Below, piece after piece: positions 1 through 9,650 of a DNA stretch of 64,000 bases. This stretch comes from Bordetella petrii (GTDB lineage: Bacteria; Pseudomonadota; Gammaproteobacteria; Burkholderiales; Burkholderiaceae_B): assembly GCA_017745595.1 (NCBI GenBank), contig WMBV01000012.1:83088-147087 (forward strand), read 5' to 3'. The translations under genes were made by a program, and so were the position numbers. Position 1 is the stretch's first letter. Every line of letters begins with the position of its first letter. The notes below the pieces were generated by a model. It was not told the DNA's origin. It saw only the letters and a list, made by a program, of their open reading frames with translations, and did no database searches.

Positions 1-1
1 G

Positions 2-1264
2 GTCTGGTCGATGCACCGCGTGCTGGCCCAGGGCTTCGGCAATGCCGCGACCCTGACCGAGTTCGGCTTCACCAAGCAGAACATGGCGCAGACCATTACG
101 GCGCCCGACGACAAGACCGTCGTGCTGAAGCTCGACAAACCCTATCCGGTGGAGCTGGTGGTGGGCTCTATCGCCGAAGGCCGCGTCGCGTACCTGCTGA
201 ACCGCAAAGAGGTCGAATCGCACGCCAAGGGCGACGACATGGGCAACGGCTGGCTGAACTCGCGCAGCGCGTGTGTCGGCCCCTACAGCCTGACGCGCTG
301 GAACCAGGGCGAGTCGGTGGTGCTGCAGGCCAACGAACACTATAACGGCCCGGCGAAGCACAACCTGAAGCGGATCATCATCCGCCACGTGGCCGAGGCG
401 GGCACCCAGCGCCTGCTGCTCGAAAAGGGCGATATCGACGTCGCGCGCAACCTGAATCCCAACGACCTGAAGGCCGTCGCGGCGAACGACAAGCTGCAGG
501 TGTCGACTTCGCTGCAGCCCACCATGTACTACATGGCGATGAGCCTGCAGGACCCGGCCTTCGCCAACGAGAAGGTGCGGTTGGCGATGCGCTACCTGAT
601 CGACTACCAGGGGCTCGCGGGCAGCGTGATGAAAGACATTGGCGTTCCGCGGGCCAGCTTCGTGCAGCTGGGCGCCTTCGGGGCGCTGGACGAGAAAGAG
701 GGCCAGCCTTTCAAGCTGGACGTGGCGAAGGCCAAGCAGTTGCTGGCCGAGGGCGGCTACCCGGACGGCTTCAGTTTCAAGATGATCATCGGTTCGGACC
801 CGTATGCCGATCCGATTGCGCAGACGATGCAGGAAGCCATGGCGCAGGCGGGCGTGACGATGACCATCGAAAGAATGGCCAACGCGCAGCTTTATGCCAA
901 GACCCGCGCCCGCGATTTCCAGGGCGCGCTGCTGGGCTTCAAGGCTTCCGTTCCGGACGCGAACAGCATGGCGTCGCGCTTCGTGGCCAACCCCGACAAC
1001 GCCTTCGAGGCGAAGCTGACGCAATACCCGAGCTGGCGTTCGTCTTTCTACAGCGAAGAAGCGAACAAAGCGGTCGAGGCGGCGCTGTTCGAGCGCGACC
1101 CGGCCAAGCGCCAGCAGATGTATTACGACTTGCAGCGCAAGATCATGCAGACGGGGCCCATGGCCTACATCATGCAGATCCAGCACAACGCCGCCATGCT
1201 GAAAACGCTGCACGACTGGAAGTGGAACGGTTTCCGCGTGTTCTACGGCGACGCCACGAAATAA
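2..1264 (+). CDS. ABC transporter substrate-binding protein, family 5 (5' end outside window)
   Basis: This is the C-terminal part of a periplasmic family 5 solute-binding protein (peptide, nickel or opine type), which delivers ligand to an ABC importer. The frame is open to the left edge, so the start and signal peptide are missing; about 420 residues remain of a usual 500-530. Family features seen are a GPYSLTRWNQGESVVLQANEHYNG segment split over residues around 95-115, an AKQLLAEGGYPDGFSFKM segment in the last third, and the closing pattern of a short helix with DPAKRQQMYYDLQRKIMQTG. No permease or ATPase genes follow; any would lie left of the window. The ligand cannot be told. Family assignment is firm. 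Confidence 0.9.
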   Translation, partial: VWSMHRVLAQGFGNAATLTEFGFTKQNMAQTITAPDDKTVVLKLDKPYPVELVVGSIAEGRVAYLLNRKEVESHAKGDDMGNGWLNSRSACVGPYSLTRWNQGESVVLQANEHYNGPAKHNLKRIIIRHVAEAGTQRLLLEKGDIDVARNLNPNDLKAVAANDKLQVSTSLQPTMYYMAMSLQDPAFANEKVRLAMRYLIDYQGLAGSVMKDIGVPRASFVQLGAFGALDEKEGQPFKLDVAKAKQLLAEGGYPDGFSFKMIIGSDPYADPIAQTMQEAMAQAGVTMTIERMANAQLYAKTRARDFQGALLGFKASVPDANSMASRFVANPDNAFEAKLTQYPSWRSSFYSEEANKAVEAALFERDPAKRQQMYYDLQRKIMQTGPMAYIMQIQHNAAMLKTLHDWKWNGFRVFYGDATK

Positions 1265-1270
1265 ACTTCC

Positions 1271-1300
1271 GGGCCGGCTTGCCGGGCAGGCCGGCCTTTT
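1271..1300 (+). terminator. Rho-independent terminator after the binding-protein gene
   Basis: A GC stem, GGCCGGC at 1272-1278 pairing with GCCGGCC at 1290-1296, is followed directly by TTTT. It lies 7 bases after the stop codon and separates this gene from the serine hydrolase downstream. Confidence 0.8.
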
Positions 1301-1325
1301 CACACCAAGCTGAGAAAGTACCGAG

Positions 1326-2321
1326 ATGACCGAACTTGATTGCACGAATCCGGAGGGTGCCTGGAAAAGTGCCGATGCGATCGCCGCCGGCTGGAGCGCC
1401 GGCGGCCTGGACGCCGTCACGAACCTGTGCAACGCGCAGGAAACCGATTGCCTGTTGATTGTGCAGGGCGGAAAGATCGTCTGGTCGTGGGGCGACATCA
1501 CGCATAAGTATCTTTGCCACTCGATGCGCAAGTCGTTCCTGGCGGCCCTGATGGGCGAAGACATCGCGTCGGGCGCGATTCGCCTGGACGCGACCCTGGA
1601 AGAGCTGGGCATAGACGACAACGAGGGGTTGTCCGCCATCGAGAAGCGCGCCGAGGTCTACGACCTGCTGACCGCGCGTTCGGGCATTTATCATCCGGCC
1701 GGCTACGAGACCGACTGGATGAAGATGATCAAGGAAAAGCGCCACTCGCACGCGCCCGGCACTTTCTGGTGCTACAACAACTGGGACTTCAACGCCCTGG
1801 GCACCATATTCGTGCAGCAGACCGGCAAGTCGGTCGCGCAGGCCTTTGCCGAACGCATCGCCGGCCCCGTGGGCATGGAAGACTTCAGCCTGGCGGGCGC
1901 CAGGCCGGATGCCTGGCTCGAGACCTTCGACGAAAGCCGGCACCCGGCCTATCCGTTTCGCATGTCCTCGCGCGACCTGGCGCGCTTCGGGCAGCTGTTC
2001 CTGCAACAGGGCCGCTGGTCGGGGCGGCGGGTGCTGCCCGAGGGCTGGGCCCAGGAAAACGTCATGCCCTATTCGCATGCCGGCCAGCAGGGCGCCTATG
2101 GCTACATGTGGTGGCTGGAGCGCGACGGGGTATTCCTGCCCGGCTGTGTTACCCCGAAAGGCAGCTACGCGGCGATGGGCGCGGGGGGGCACTACTGCCT
2201 GGTGGTGCCCGCGCTGGACATGGTCGTGGTGCACCGCGTGGATACCGACATCAAGGGACGCGCGATCAGCAAGCCCGGCTTTGGCCGGCTGCTGAAGGCG
2301 ATATTCGCCGCCCGGGGCTGA
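1326..2321 (+). CDS. Serine hydrolase, class C beta-lactamase/esterase-like
   Basis: A 331-residue protein of the beta-lactamase-related serine hydrolase family (class C beta-lactamase, EstB-type esterase, D-aminopeptidase fold). The nucleophile motif SMRK is at residues 66-69, and the second motif YNN is at 150-152 in the context FWCYNNWDFNALG. A late GAGGHYCLVV stretch fits the third motif. There is no signal peptide, so a cytoplasmic esterase or amidase is more likely than an antibiotic-hydrolysing beta-lactamase. It follows the ABC binding-protein gene after a terminator, and its stop lies 46 bases from the convergent Bug gene. It may process a substrate brought in by the upstream transporter; that is inference. 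Confidence 0.85.
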   Translation: MTELDCTNPEGAWKSADAIAAGWSAGGLDAVTNLCNAQETDCLLIVQGGKIVWSWGDITHKYLCHSMRKSFLAALMGEDIASGAIRLDATLEELGIDDNEGLSAIEKRAEVYDLLTARSGIYHPAGYETDWMKMIKEKRHSHAPGTFWCYNNWDFNALGTIFVQQTGKSVAQAFAERIAGPVGMEDFSLAGARPDAWLETFDESRHPAYPFRMSSRDLARFGQLFLQQGRWSGRRVLPEGWAQENVMPYSHAGQQGAYGYMWWLERDGVFLPGCVTPKGSYAAMGAGGHYCLVVPALDMVVVHRVDTDIKGRAISKPGFGRLLKAIFAARG

Positions 2322-2367
2322 AACCGCATTTCGGCATGGTCCGCGGCTTGCCCCTCGCGCCCGCCGA

Positions 2368-3354
2368 TCAGTCCACCGACAGGTTCAGCTTCTTGATCAG
2401 GTCGCCGAAGCGCTTGATTTCCGACTGGTAGAAGGCTTCGAGCTGCTGCGGCGTGCGATAGGTGCCCTCGGCGGATTGGGCGTCCAGGCTTTTCTGCACT
2501 TCGGGGTTGGCCAGGGCGGTCTTGTTGGCCGCGTTCAGTTTTGCGACCACGTCTTCCGGCGTGCCGGCCGGCGCGAACAAGGCGTACCACTGCGAGAACT
2601 CCAGCCCCGGAAAACCGGCTTCCGCCATAGTGGGCACGTCGGGCAGCGCGCGCGTGCGGCTGGAATGGGCCACCGCCAGGATCTTGATCCGGCCCGACGC
2701 CTGTTGGGCGGTGGCGGACGCCGTGCCCACGAACGCCAGGTCGACCTGGCCGCCCATGGCGTCGGTCACGGCCGGGCTGTCGCCCTTGTACGGAACGTGC
2801 ACCATGTCCAGGCCGGTGGAGGCCTTGAAGGCTTCGCCGGTCAGGTGGCCGGTGCCGCCCACGCCGCTGCTGCCGAACGACATGCGGTGCGTCTTGCCGT
2901 ACTTCAGCAGGTCTTCGACGCTGTTGATGCCCAGGCCGGCGTTGACCACCATCACGATCGGCACCGAGGCCACCATGGCCACCGGCGTGAAATCCTTGGC
3001 GGCGTCGTACGGCTGTTTCTTGTACAGCGTGGGGTTGGTACCGTGGGTGGCGCTGTTGCCCATCAGCAGCGTATAGCCGTCGGGCTTGGCCTTGGCCACG
3101 TTGGCGGCGCCGATCATGCCGTTGGCGCCGCTCTTGTTGTCCACCACGATGTTGGCGTGCATGGCCTCGCCCATGTAGCGGGCCATCAGGCGGGTCAGGA
3201 AATCATTGGCGCCGCCGGCGGCGTAGGGCGAGATGAACTGGATCGGGCGGTCGGCGGGATATTCGGCCTGGGCGGGCATGGCGAACCCGGCGATCAGCAG
3301 AGCGGCCCCGACACGGCGTATCAGTTTTTTTGCAAAGGGGCTTAGGTGCGGCAT
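2368..3354 (-). CDS. Tripartite tricarboxylate transporter (Bug/TctC) substrate-binding protein
   Basis: A 328-residue periplasmic receptor of the Bug/TctC family, which binds carboxylates or other small organic acids. The start at 3354 is chosen because it follows a CGAGGAGAA ribosome site and opens a signal peptide (basic KKLIRR, hydrophobic AALLIAGFAM, AQA cleavage). The mature part begins EYPADRPIQFISPYAAGG, the usual family opening, followed by VDNKSGANGMIGAANVAKAKPDG. No TctA/TctB membrane genes are adjacent, so it is an orphan receptor as is common in Bordetella-like genomes. It lies downstream of an IclR gene on the same strand, with a palindromic site at 3559-3573 between them. Confidence 0.93.
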   Translation of the reverse strand: MPHLSPFAKKLIRRVGAALLIAGFAMPAQAEYPADRPIQFISPYAAGGANDFLTRLMARYMGEAMHANIVVDNKSGANGMIGAANVAKAKPDGYTLLMGNSATHGTNPTLYKKQPYDAAKDFTPVAMVASVPIVMVVNAGLGINSVEDLLKYGKTHRMSFGSSGVGGTGHLTGEAFKASTGLDMVHVPYKGDSPAVTDAMGGQVDLAFVGTASATAQQASGRIKILAVAHSSRTRALPDVPTMAEAGFPGLEFSQWYALFAPAGTPEDVVAKLNAANKTALANPEVQKSLDAQSAEGTYRTPQQLEAFYQSEIKRFGDLIKKLNLSVD

Positions 3355-3558
3355 GAACGTTTCTCCTCGAACAGTGCGGACATCGTTGGTTTTGTCGAAA
3401 CAGGTCTGGCCTGGTTCTGATTGTCCGCAGTCTAAGCGCGCCCGCCGGCGCGGCAGCCGGCTCGGCGGCGAGCCGCGCAGATTCGAGTCCACGTTGTGGA
3501 ATTTCCGAAAAAACCAGCGTTTTCGGCCCGCAAGCGCGCCTAAGTGCTTGAGGAATGG

Positions 3559-3573
3559 GTCCGTATTATGGAC
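3559..3573. promoter_or_regulatory. Putative IclR operator, GTCC-N7-GGAC
   Basis: GTCCGTATTATGGAC is a near-perfect inverted repeat in the gap between the IclR stop (3597) and the Bug start (3354). It closely matches two further sites at 4480-4494 and 4545-4559 upstream of the IclR gene. The three-site pattern suggests one regulator controlling all three promoters. Binding is inferred. Confidence 0.55.
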
Positions 3574-3596
3574 ACGGCGCCATGGCGGACGGCGGC

Positions 3597-4436
3597 CTAG
3601 GCCAGTGCCAGGGTGGGCATGGCGTACGGTACGCGGTCGTGATCGACGTAGTTGCGCAGCTCGGCCTCGATGGAACCCACCGCATCGGTCAGGCAGCGCA
3701 CCACCATTTCAAGGCGGTCGGAGCCCAGGCGCGAGGCCAGCGTCGAAACGCTGACCCCGGCGGCGGGGGTGCCGTCGGGCGCGCGGATCACCATGCCCAC
3801 CGAATGCACGGGCGGTTCGTCCATGACTTTGTTGGTGGCATAGCCCCGGCGGCGCGCGCTTTCGATGCTGGCGCGCAGCGTGGCTTCGGTGTAGCGGGGG
3901 TTCTTGCGGCGCGTGCGCTCGACGTTGATGCGGCAGATGCGGTCGATTTCGTCGTCGGGCAACGCGCTCATCAGGGCCAGGCCGCTGGCTCCGACATTGA
4001 GCGGGCGGTGCCGGCCCACGTCGTGCACGAACATCTTGATGGGAAAAGAACCGTCGGCGCGCGCCACGCAGATGCCGTCGAAGCCCGAGCGCACGGTCAG
4101 GAACACGGTGTCGCCGGTGTGGGCCGCCACCGCGTCCAGATAGGGCAGGCAGATGTCGCGCATGGCGACCTTGGGCGACGCCGCCAGCCCAAGCTCGTAA
4201 GCGAGGCCCCCCAGGTAGTAGCGCTTGGTGGCGGCGTCCTGGCGGATCAGCCGTTCGGCCACCATGCCCTGCAGCAGGCGGTGCACCGTGGGGCGTTCCA
4301 GGCCGGTGCGGCGATACAGCTCGACCAGGCGGCTGCCGCTGCGGTTGTTGAAGGCGATGATGCGCAGCAGCGCGACGGCGCGCTGCAACGATTGGGTTCC
4401 GGGGGCCGCCTTGGGGGCGGTGCTGGCTGCGGTCAT
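3597..4436 (-). CDS. IclR family transcriptional regulator
   Basis: A 279-residue IclR regulator. The N-terminal winged helix-turn-helix covers roughly residues 15-75 (LQRAVALLRIIAFNN then LVELYRRTGLERPTVHRLLQG). The C-terminal effector-binding domain contains DTVFLTVRSGFDGICVARADG and the late NVGASGLALMSALPDDEID segment. The start at 4436 follows GGGAGA. An alternative ATG at 4487 follows AAGG but lies inside an operator-like palindrome. It is divergent from the enoyl-CoA hydratase operon and lies upstream of the Bug gene, so it probably controls both in response to a pathway metabolite. Confidence 0.9.
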   Translation of the reverse strand: MTAASTAPKAAPGTQSLQRAVALLRIIAFNNRSGSRLVELYRRTGLERPTVHRLLQGMVAERLIRQDAATKRYYLGGLAYELGLAASPKVAMRDICLPYLDAVAAHTGDTVFLTVRSGFDGICVARADGSFPIKMFVHDVGRHRPLNVGASGLALMSALPDDEIDRICRINVERTRRKNPRYTEATLRASIESARRRGYATNKVMDEPPVHSVGMVIRAPDGTPAAGVSVSTLASRLGSDRLEMVVRCLTDAVGSIEAELRNYVDHDRVPYAMPTLALA

Positions 4437-4479
4437 GGTGTCTCCCGGCCGGCGGGCCGGCCTGGCGTGCTTTTCGGTA

Positions 4480-4494
4480 GTCTGCATAGTGGAC
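4480..4494. promoter_or_regulatory. Putative IclR operator, copy 2
   Basis: GTCTGCATAGTGGAC resembles the sites at 3559-3573 and 4545-4559 and lies just upstream of the IclR start, a position suited to autoregulation. Confidence 0.45.
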
Positions 4495-4544
4495 CTTAAT
4501 GGCAGGCCCATTGTGGCGCTATTCGCCGGGACAAGGAACCCGGA

Positions 4545-4559
4545 GTTCATAATATGGAC
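4545..4559. promoter_or_regulatory. Putative IclR operator, copy 3
   Basis: GTTCATAATATGGAC matches the 3559 site at 12 of 15 positions. It lies 90 bases upstream of the enoyl-CoA hydratase start, inside the divergent promoter region between the regulator and the catabolic operon. Confidence 0.5.
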
Positions 4560-4648
4560 TTGTTTTAGCGCATTTTACGGCGGCGGGGGCGGGCCGGGCG
4601 GCCAAAAGACCGCAACATACAGTTCCTCGCAACCGTATCCGGAAGGCC

Positions 4649-5485
4649 ATGGAGCAAGAACAGGAACTGATCGCCCAAGTGGACGCCGGCGTGCTGTGGC
4701 TGACATTGAATCGCCCCGGCCGCCGCAACGCGCTCAGCCTTGCGTTGTACGAGGCGCTGCACCACGCCCTGGTGGCGGCCGAAAGCGATGATGCTATCGG
4801 CGCGGTCGTGCTGACCGGCGCGGGCGCCAGCTTCTGCGCGGGCGGCGACGTGGCGCGCATGAACCGGCAGGCGGATGCGGGCGCGCCGGCGGCGACGCCC
4901 GCCGAGCGGATCGCGGCCCTGCGCGGCCGGACCCGCATTGTCGAGCGGCTGCACGGCATGCCCAAGCCCACCATCGCGATGGTCCGCGGCGCCGCCGTGG
5001 GCGCCGGCCTGTCGCTGGCGCTGGCCTGCGACCTGCGCTATGGCGATCCTTCCGCGAAGATGCGCACCGGCTTTGTCAATGTGGGCCTGCCGGGCGATTT
5101 CGGCGGCCATTATTTCTTGCCGCGCATCGTCGGCCCCGCCCGGGCGCGCGAGCTGTACCTGCGCGCGCCGATGCTGGACGCGGCCCGGGCCGCCGAGCTG
5201 GGCCTGCTGCACGAGGTGTTCAGCGCCGAGCGGCTCGAGCCCGAGGTGGCCGCCATTGCCCGCGCGCTGGCGGGCGGCCCGCGACCGGCCATCGGCCACA
5301 TCAAGGCCAATCTGAACGATGGCATGGCGCTGGGGCTGTCCGAGATGCTCGACCGCGAGGCCGAGCGCCACGTCCAGTGCGTGGATAGCGCCGATCACAA
5401 AGAGGCGGTGCGCGCTTTCATGGAAAAGCGCCCCGCGGTGTTCCAACGTACGCGCGCGGCCGCCGCCGGCCGCGACGCGGACTGA
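4649..5485 (+). CDS. Enoyl-CoA hydratase/isomerase family protein
   Basis: A 278-residue crotonase-fold protein, first gene of the CoA-dependent operon. The oxyanion-hole segments are GAGASFCAGGDVARM (about residues 57-71) and PTIAMVRGAAVGAGLSLALA (about 107-126). By eye the first catalytic glutamate of classical hydratases, in the pattern FxxPE, is replaced in FVNVGLPG. The second may survive in RARELYL. It could therefore be an isomerase, hydrolase or retro-Claisen type crotonase rather than a simple hydratase. A GGAAGG ribosome site precedes the ATG closely. The SDR gene follows after 26 bases. Confidence 0.88.
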   Translation: MEQEQELIAQVDAGVLWLTLNRPGRRNALSLALYEALHHALVAAESDDAIGAVVLTGAGASFCAGGDVARMNRQADAGAPAATPAERIAALRGRTRIVERLHGMPKPTIAMVRGAAVGAGLSLALACDLRYGDPSAKMRTGFVNVGLPGDFGGHYFLPRIVGPARARELYLRAPMLDAARAAELGLLHEVFSAERLEPEVAAIARALAGGPRPAIGHIKANLNDGMALGLSEMLDREAERHVQCVDSADHKEAVRAFMEKRPAVFQRTRAAAAGRDAD

Positions 5486-5511
5486 TTGCAATCTTCAATT
5501 GAGGGAGTCTC

Positions 5512-6411
5512 ATGTCCAAGCTATGTGAAGGCCGGGTCGTCATCGTGACCGGGGCCGGCCGCGGCATCGGCCGCGAATACGCGTTGCAGCTTGCCCGCCA
5601 GGGCGCGCGCGTGGTGGTCAACGACTTGAGCGTGTCGCGCTCGGGCGAAGAAACGGACGAAAGCACGGCGCAAGCCGTGGTCCGCGAGATCGTCGCCGAG
5701 GGCGGGCAGGCCATCGCCAACCATGACAACGTGGCCGACTTCGCCGGCGCCAAGCGCATGGTCGACGCGGCGGTCGAGCACTTCGGCGCGCTGCACGGCC
5801 TGATCAACAACGCCGGCATTCTGCGCGACCGCACGCTGTGCAACATGACCGAGCAGGAGTGGGACGCCGTCATCAACGTGCACCTGAAGGGCGCGTTCGC
5901 GCCCAGCCACCACGCGGCCGCCTACTGGCGCGACCAGTACAAGCAGACCGGCACGCCGGTCAATGCCCGCATCATCAACACGTCTTCGTCGTCGGGCCTG
6001 TACGGCAACATCGGCCAGATCAACTACGGCGCGGCCAAGGCCGGCATCGCCGCCATGACCATCATCGCGGCGCGCGAACTCAAGCGCTACGGCGTCACAG
6101 TCAATGCGATCAATCCGCATGCCCAGACTCGCATGACCGAGGGGATCCGCGAACGCTCGGCCGAGGAAATCGCGGCGCGCCATCCGCGCTGGATCGCCCC
6201 GGCCGTCGTGTGGCTGGCCAGCGCCGACAGCCAGGACGTGACCGGCCGTATTTTCGAGCTGGGCGGCGGCCACCTGTCGGCGATGGAAGGCTGGCGCCGG
6301 GGGCCCGCGGCCGAGCCGATCGACGACGTCGAGAAAATCGGCCCCGTGATGCGCGACCTGGCTCAGCGGGCCCGCCGCAACGTCGACATGAAAGGCCACG
6401 ACCTCGATTGA
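5512..6411 (+). CDS. SDR family oxidoreductase, MFE2-type 3-hydroxyacyl-CoA dehydrogenase-like
   Basis: A 299-residue short-chain dehydrogenase. The NAD(P)-binding motif is VTGAGRGIG near residues 13-21, followed by NNAGILRD and the catalytic serine region NTSSSSGLYGNIGQ, then YGAAK with the catalytic Tyr and Lys. The long N-terminal half (GREYALQLARQGARVVVNDL) resembles the dehydrogenase domain of peroxisomal multifunctional enzyme type 2 and related steroid-catabolic SDRs, so oxidation of a 3-hydroxyacyl-CoA is likely. A GAGGGAG ribosome site lies upstream. It sits between the crotonase and the CoA-transferase genes in one operon. Confidence 0.88.
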   Translation: MSKLCEGRVVIVTGAGRGIGREYALQLARQGARVVVNDLSVSRSGEETDESTAQAVVREIVAEGGQAIANHDNVADFAGAKRMVDAAVEHFGALHGLINNAGILRDRTLCNMTEQEWDAVINVHLKGAFAPSHHAAAYWRDQYKQTGTPVNARIINTSSSSGLYGNIGQINYGAAKAGIAAMTIIAARELKRYGVTVNAINPHAQTRMTEGIRERSAEEIAARHPRWIAPAVVWLASADSQDVTGRIFELGGGHLSAMEGWRRGPAAEPIDDVEKIGPVMRDLAQRARRNVDMKGHDLD

Positions 6412-6425
6412 CCCAGGAGTAGGCA

Positions 6426-7089
6426 GTGATAGACAAGCGTGTAAGTTCATTGGCCGACGCCGTGGCCGGCATCAAGGATGACTCGGTCATCCTGGTGGGC
6501 GGCTTCGGTTCCTCGGGCCGTCCGGCCGACCTGATGGAGGCGCTGCTGGACCTGGGCGTGCGCGGGCTGACCATCGTGGCCAACAACGCCACCGTGGGCG
6601 ATGACATCGTCAGCGAGCTGATGCGCGCCGGCCGCATCCGCAAAGTGATGTGTTCGTTTCCGCGCGGCCTGAAGGGCCGCACCATCTTCGACGAACTGTA
6701 CGGCGCGGGCAAGATCGAGCTGGAACTGGTGCCGCAGGGCACGCTGGCCGAACGCATCCGCGCCGGCGCCGCGGGCATCGGCGGCTTCTACACCCGTACC
6801 GCCGCCGGCACGCGCCTGGCCGAAGGCAAGGAAACCCGCGTGATCGACGGCGAAACCTATGTGCTGGAAGCGCCCATCAAGGGCGACGTGGCGCTGATCA
6901 AGGGCCTGCGCGGCGACCGCTGGGGCAACCTGGTGTACCACCGCGGCGCGCGCATCAACAACCCTGTGATGGCCGGCGCGGCCCGGCTGGTGGTGGCGCA
7001 GGTGCGCCAGATCGTGCCGCTGGGCACGCTGGACCCGGAGCACATCATTACCCCGGGCGTTTTTGTGGATCGTTTAGTGGAGGTGCCCA

Positions 7090-7106
<17 letters not shown>
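6426..7106 (+). CDS. CoA-transferase subunit A (3-oxoacid CoA-transferase type)
   Basis: A 226-residue alpha subunit of a class I CoA-transferase, resembling PcaI/ScoA. It would move CoA between an acyl donor and an oxo-acid together with the next gene product. The glycine-rich ILVGGFGSSGRPADLMEAL near residues 20-38 and the GFYTRTAAGT stretch are typical. The GTG start at 6426 follows an AGGAGT ribosome site. The last 17 bases overlap the start of subunit B, a common sign of coupled translation for the two-subunit enzyme. The substrate cannot be read from the sequence. Confidence 0.88.
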
Positions 7107-8740
<1,634 letters not shown>

Positions 8741-8745
8741 ACGGG

Positions 8746-8774
8746 CGCGGGCCCCCCCGGGCCCGCCGATTTTT
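8746..8774 (+). terminator. Intrinsic terminator or attenuator inside the operon
   Basis: GCGGGCCC at 8747-8754 pairs perfectly with GGGCCCGC at 8759-8766 around a short C loop and is followed within three bases by a T tract. It sits between the flavoprotein and the MaoC gene, which continue on the same strand with no clear new promoter. It may reduce expression of the distal genes rather than end the operon. Confidence 0.7.
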
Positions 8775-8787
8775 CCAGGGCAGGACT

Positions 8788-9252
8788 ATGCTGACACTTG
8801 AAACTCCCTACGACCTCGAAGCCCACGTGGGCAAGGTGCTGGGCCGCACCGGCTGGGTGGAAATCACCCAGCAGATGATCGACGACTTCGCCCGCATTTC
8901 GGGCGACGACAACTGGATCCACGTGGACGTCGAGCGCGCCCGGCGCGAACTGCCCGACGGCAAGACGATCGCCCACGGCATGCTGACGTTTTCGCTGATG
9001 TCCGGCATGGGCGGCGACATCGTGCAGGTGCGCGAACGCGGCCGCGGCATCAATTACGGTTCGAACAAGGTGCGCTTCACCGCGCCGGTGCAGGTGGGCT
9101 CGCGCATCTGCCTGGAGCGCAGCCTGGCGGCCTTCGAACGCGTGGAAGGCGCGGTGCGCCTGACCTACGGCAACGTCATGTACCGCGAGGGCCAGGAACG
9201 CCCCGTGATGGTGGCCGAGACCCTGAACCTGATGTACGAAAAGGGTAAATGA
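8788..9252 (+). CDS. MaoC family dehydratase (R-specific enoyl-CoA hydratase-like)
   Basis: A 154-residue single hot-dog-fold MaoC protein, which hydrates 2-enoyl-CoA to (R)-3-hydroxyacyl-CoA or does the reverse. The catalytic Asp/His pattern is in DDFARISGDDNWIHVDVERA (about residues 31-50), followed by IAHGMLTFSLMSG. An (R)-hydratase fits an MFE2-type dehydrogenase earlier in the operon. The stop overlaps the next start (ATGATG) by 4 bases. Together with the DUF35 and thiolase-like genes it forms a triad like the ChsH/Ltp2 genes of steroid side-chain cleavage. Confidence 0.88.
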   Translation: MLTLETPYDLEAHVGKVLGRTGWVEITQQMIDDFARISGDDNWIHVDVERARRELPDGKTIAHGMLTFSLMSGMGGDIVQVRERGRGINYGSNKVRFTAPVQVGSRICLERSLAAFERVEGAVRLTYGNVMYREGQERPVMVAETLNLMYEKGK

Positions 9253-9650
9253 TGCAGACCGATGAACAAGCCGTATCGGGCGCGCCCTATGCGCGCTACG
9301 TCCGGCACCTGAAAGCCGGGGAACTGGCCTATCAGTTCAGCCCGGTGGCCGGACGCGCGGTGTTCTTCCCGCGCGTGCGCTGCCCGTATTCGGGCCAGGA
9401 TTGCCTGGAATGGCGCATCAGCGCCGGTGTCGGCACCGTGTACAGCACCTCGGTGGTGTATCCGCGCAAGAGCGATCCCTACAACGTGGCCCTGATCGAC
9501 CTGGACGAGGGCTTTCGCCTGATGAGCCGCGTCGTGATGGACGACCCCATGCAAGTGGCCATCGGCCAGCGCGTCCGGTTCCAGGCGGTGGCCGAGGCGG
9601 AGCTGGACGATCCCATACCCGTTTTCGTGCCCCTGGAGTCCGCGCCATGA
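9249..9650 (+). CDS. DUF35/OB-fold CoA-associated protein
   Basis: A 133-residue protein of the DUF35 OB-fold type, the small partner of SCP-x-like thiolases and aldolases. The first part, with AYQFSPVAGRAVFFPRVRCP, corresponds to the helical and zinc-ribbon region. Only one clear pair of cysteines is seen (RCPYSGQDC), so a full four-cysteine zinc site is not evident. The OB part contains GVGTVYSTSVVYPR and GQRVRF. It overlaps both neighbours by 4 bases (ATGA junctions), which argues strongly for a complex with the thiolase-like protein encoded next. Confidence 0.82.
   Translation: MMQTDEQAVSGAPYARYVRHLKAGELAYQFSPVAGRAVFFPRVRCPYSGQDCLEWRISAGVGTVYSTSVVYPRKSDPYNVALIDLDEGFRLMSRVVMDDPMQVAIGQRVRFQAVAEAELDDPIPVFVPLESAP

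Noticed and set aside
1326..2321. Antibiotic-resistance beta-lactamase
   Set aside because: SxxK and YxN are present, but there is no signal peptide and the context is catabolic, so an esterase-type hydrolase is more likely.
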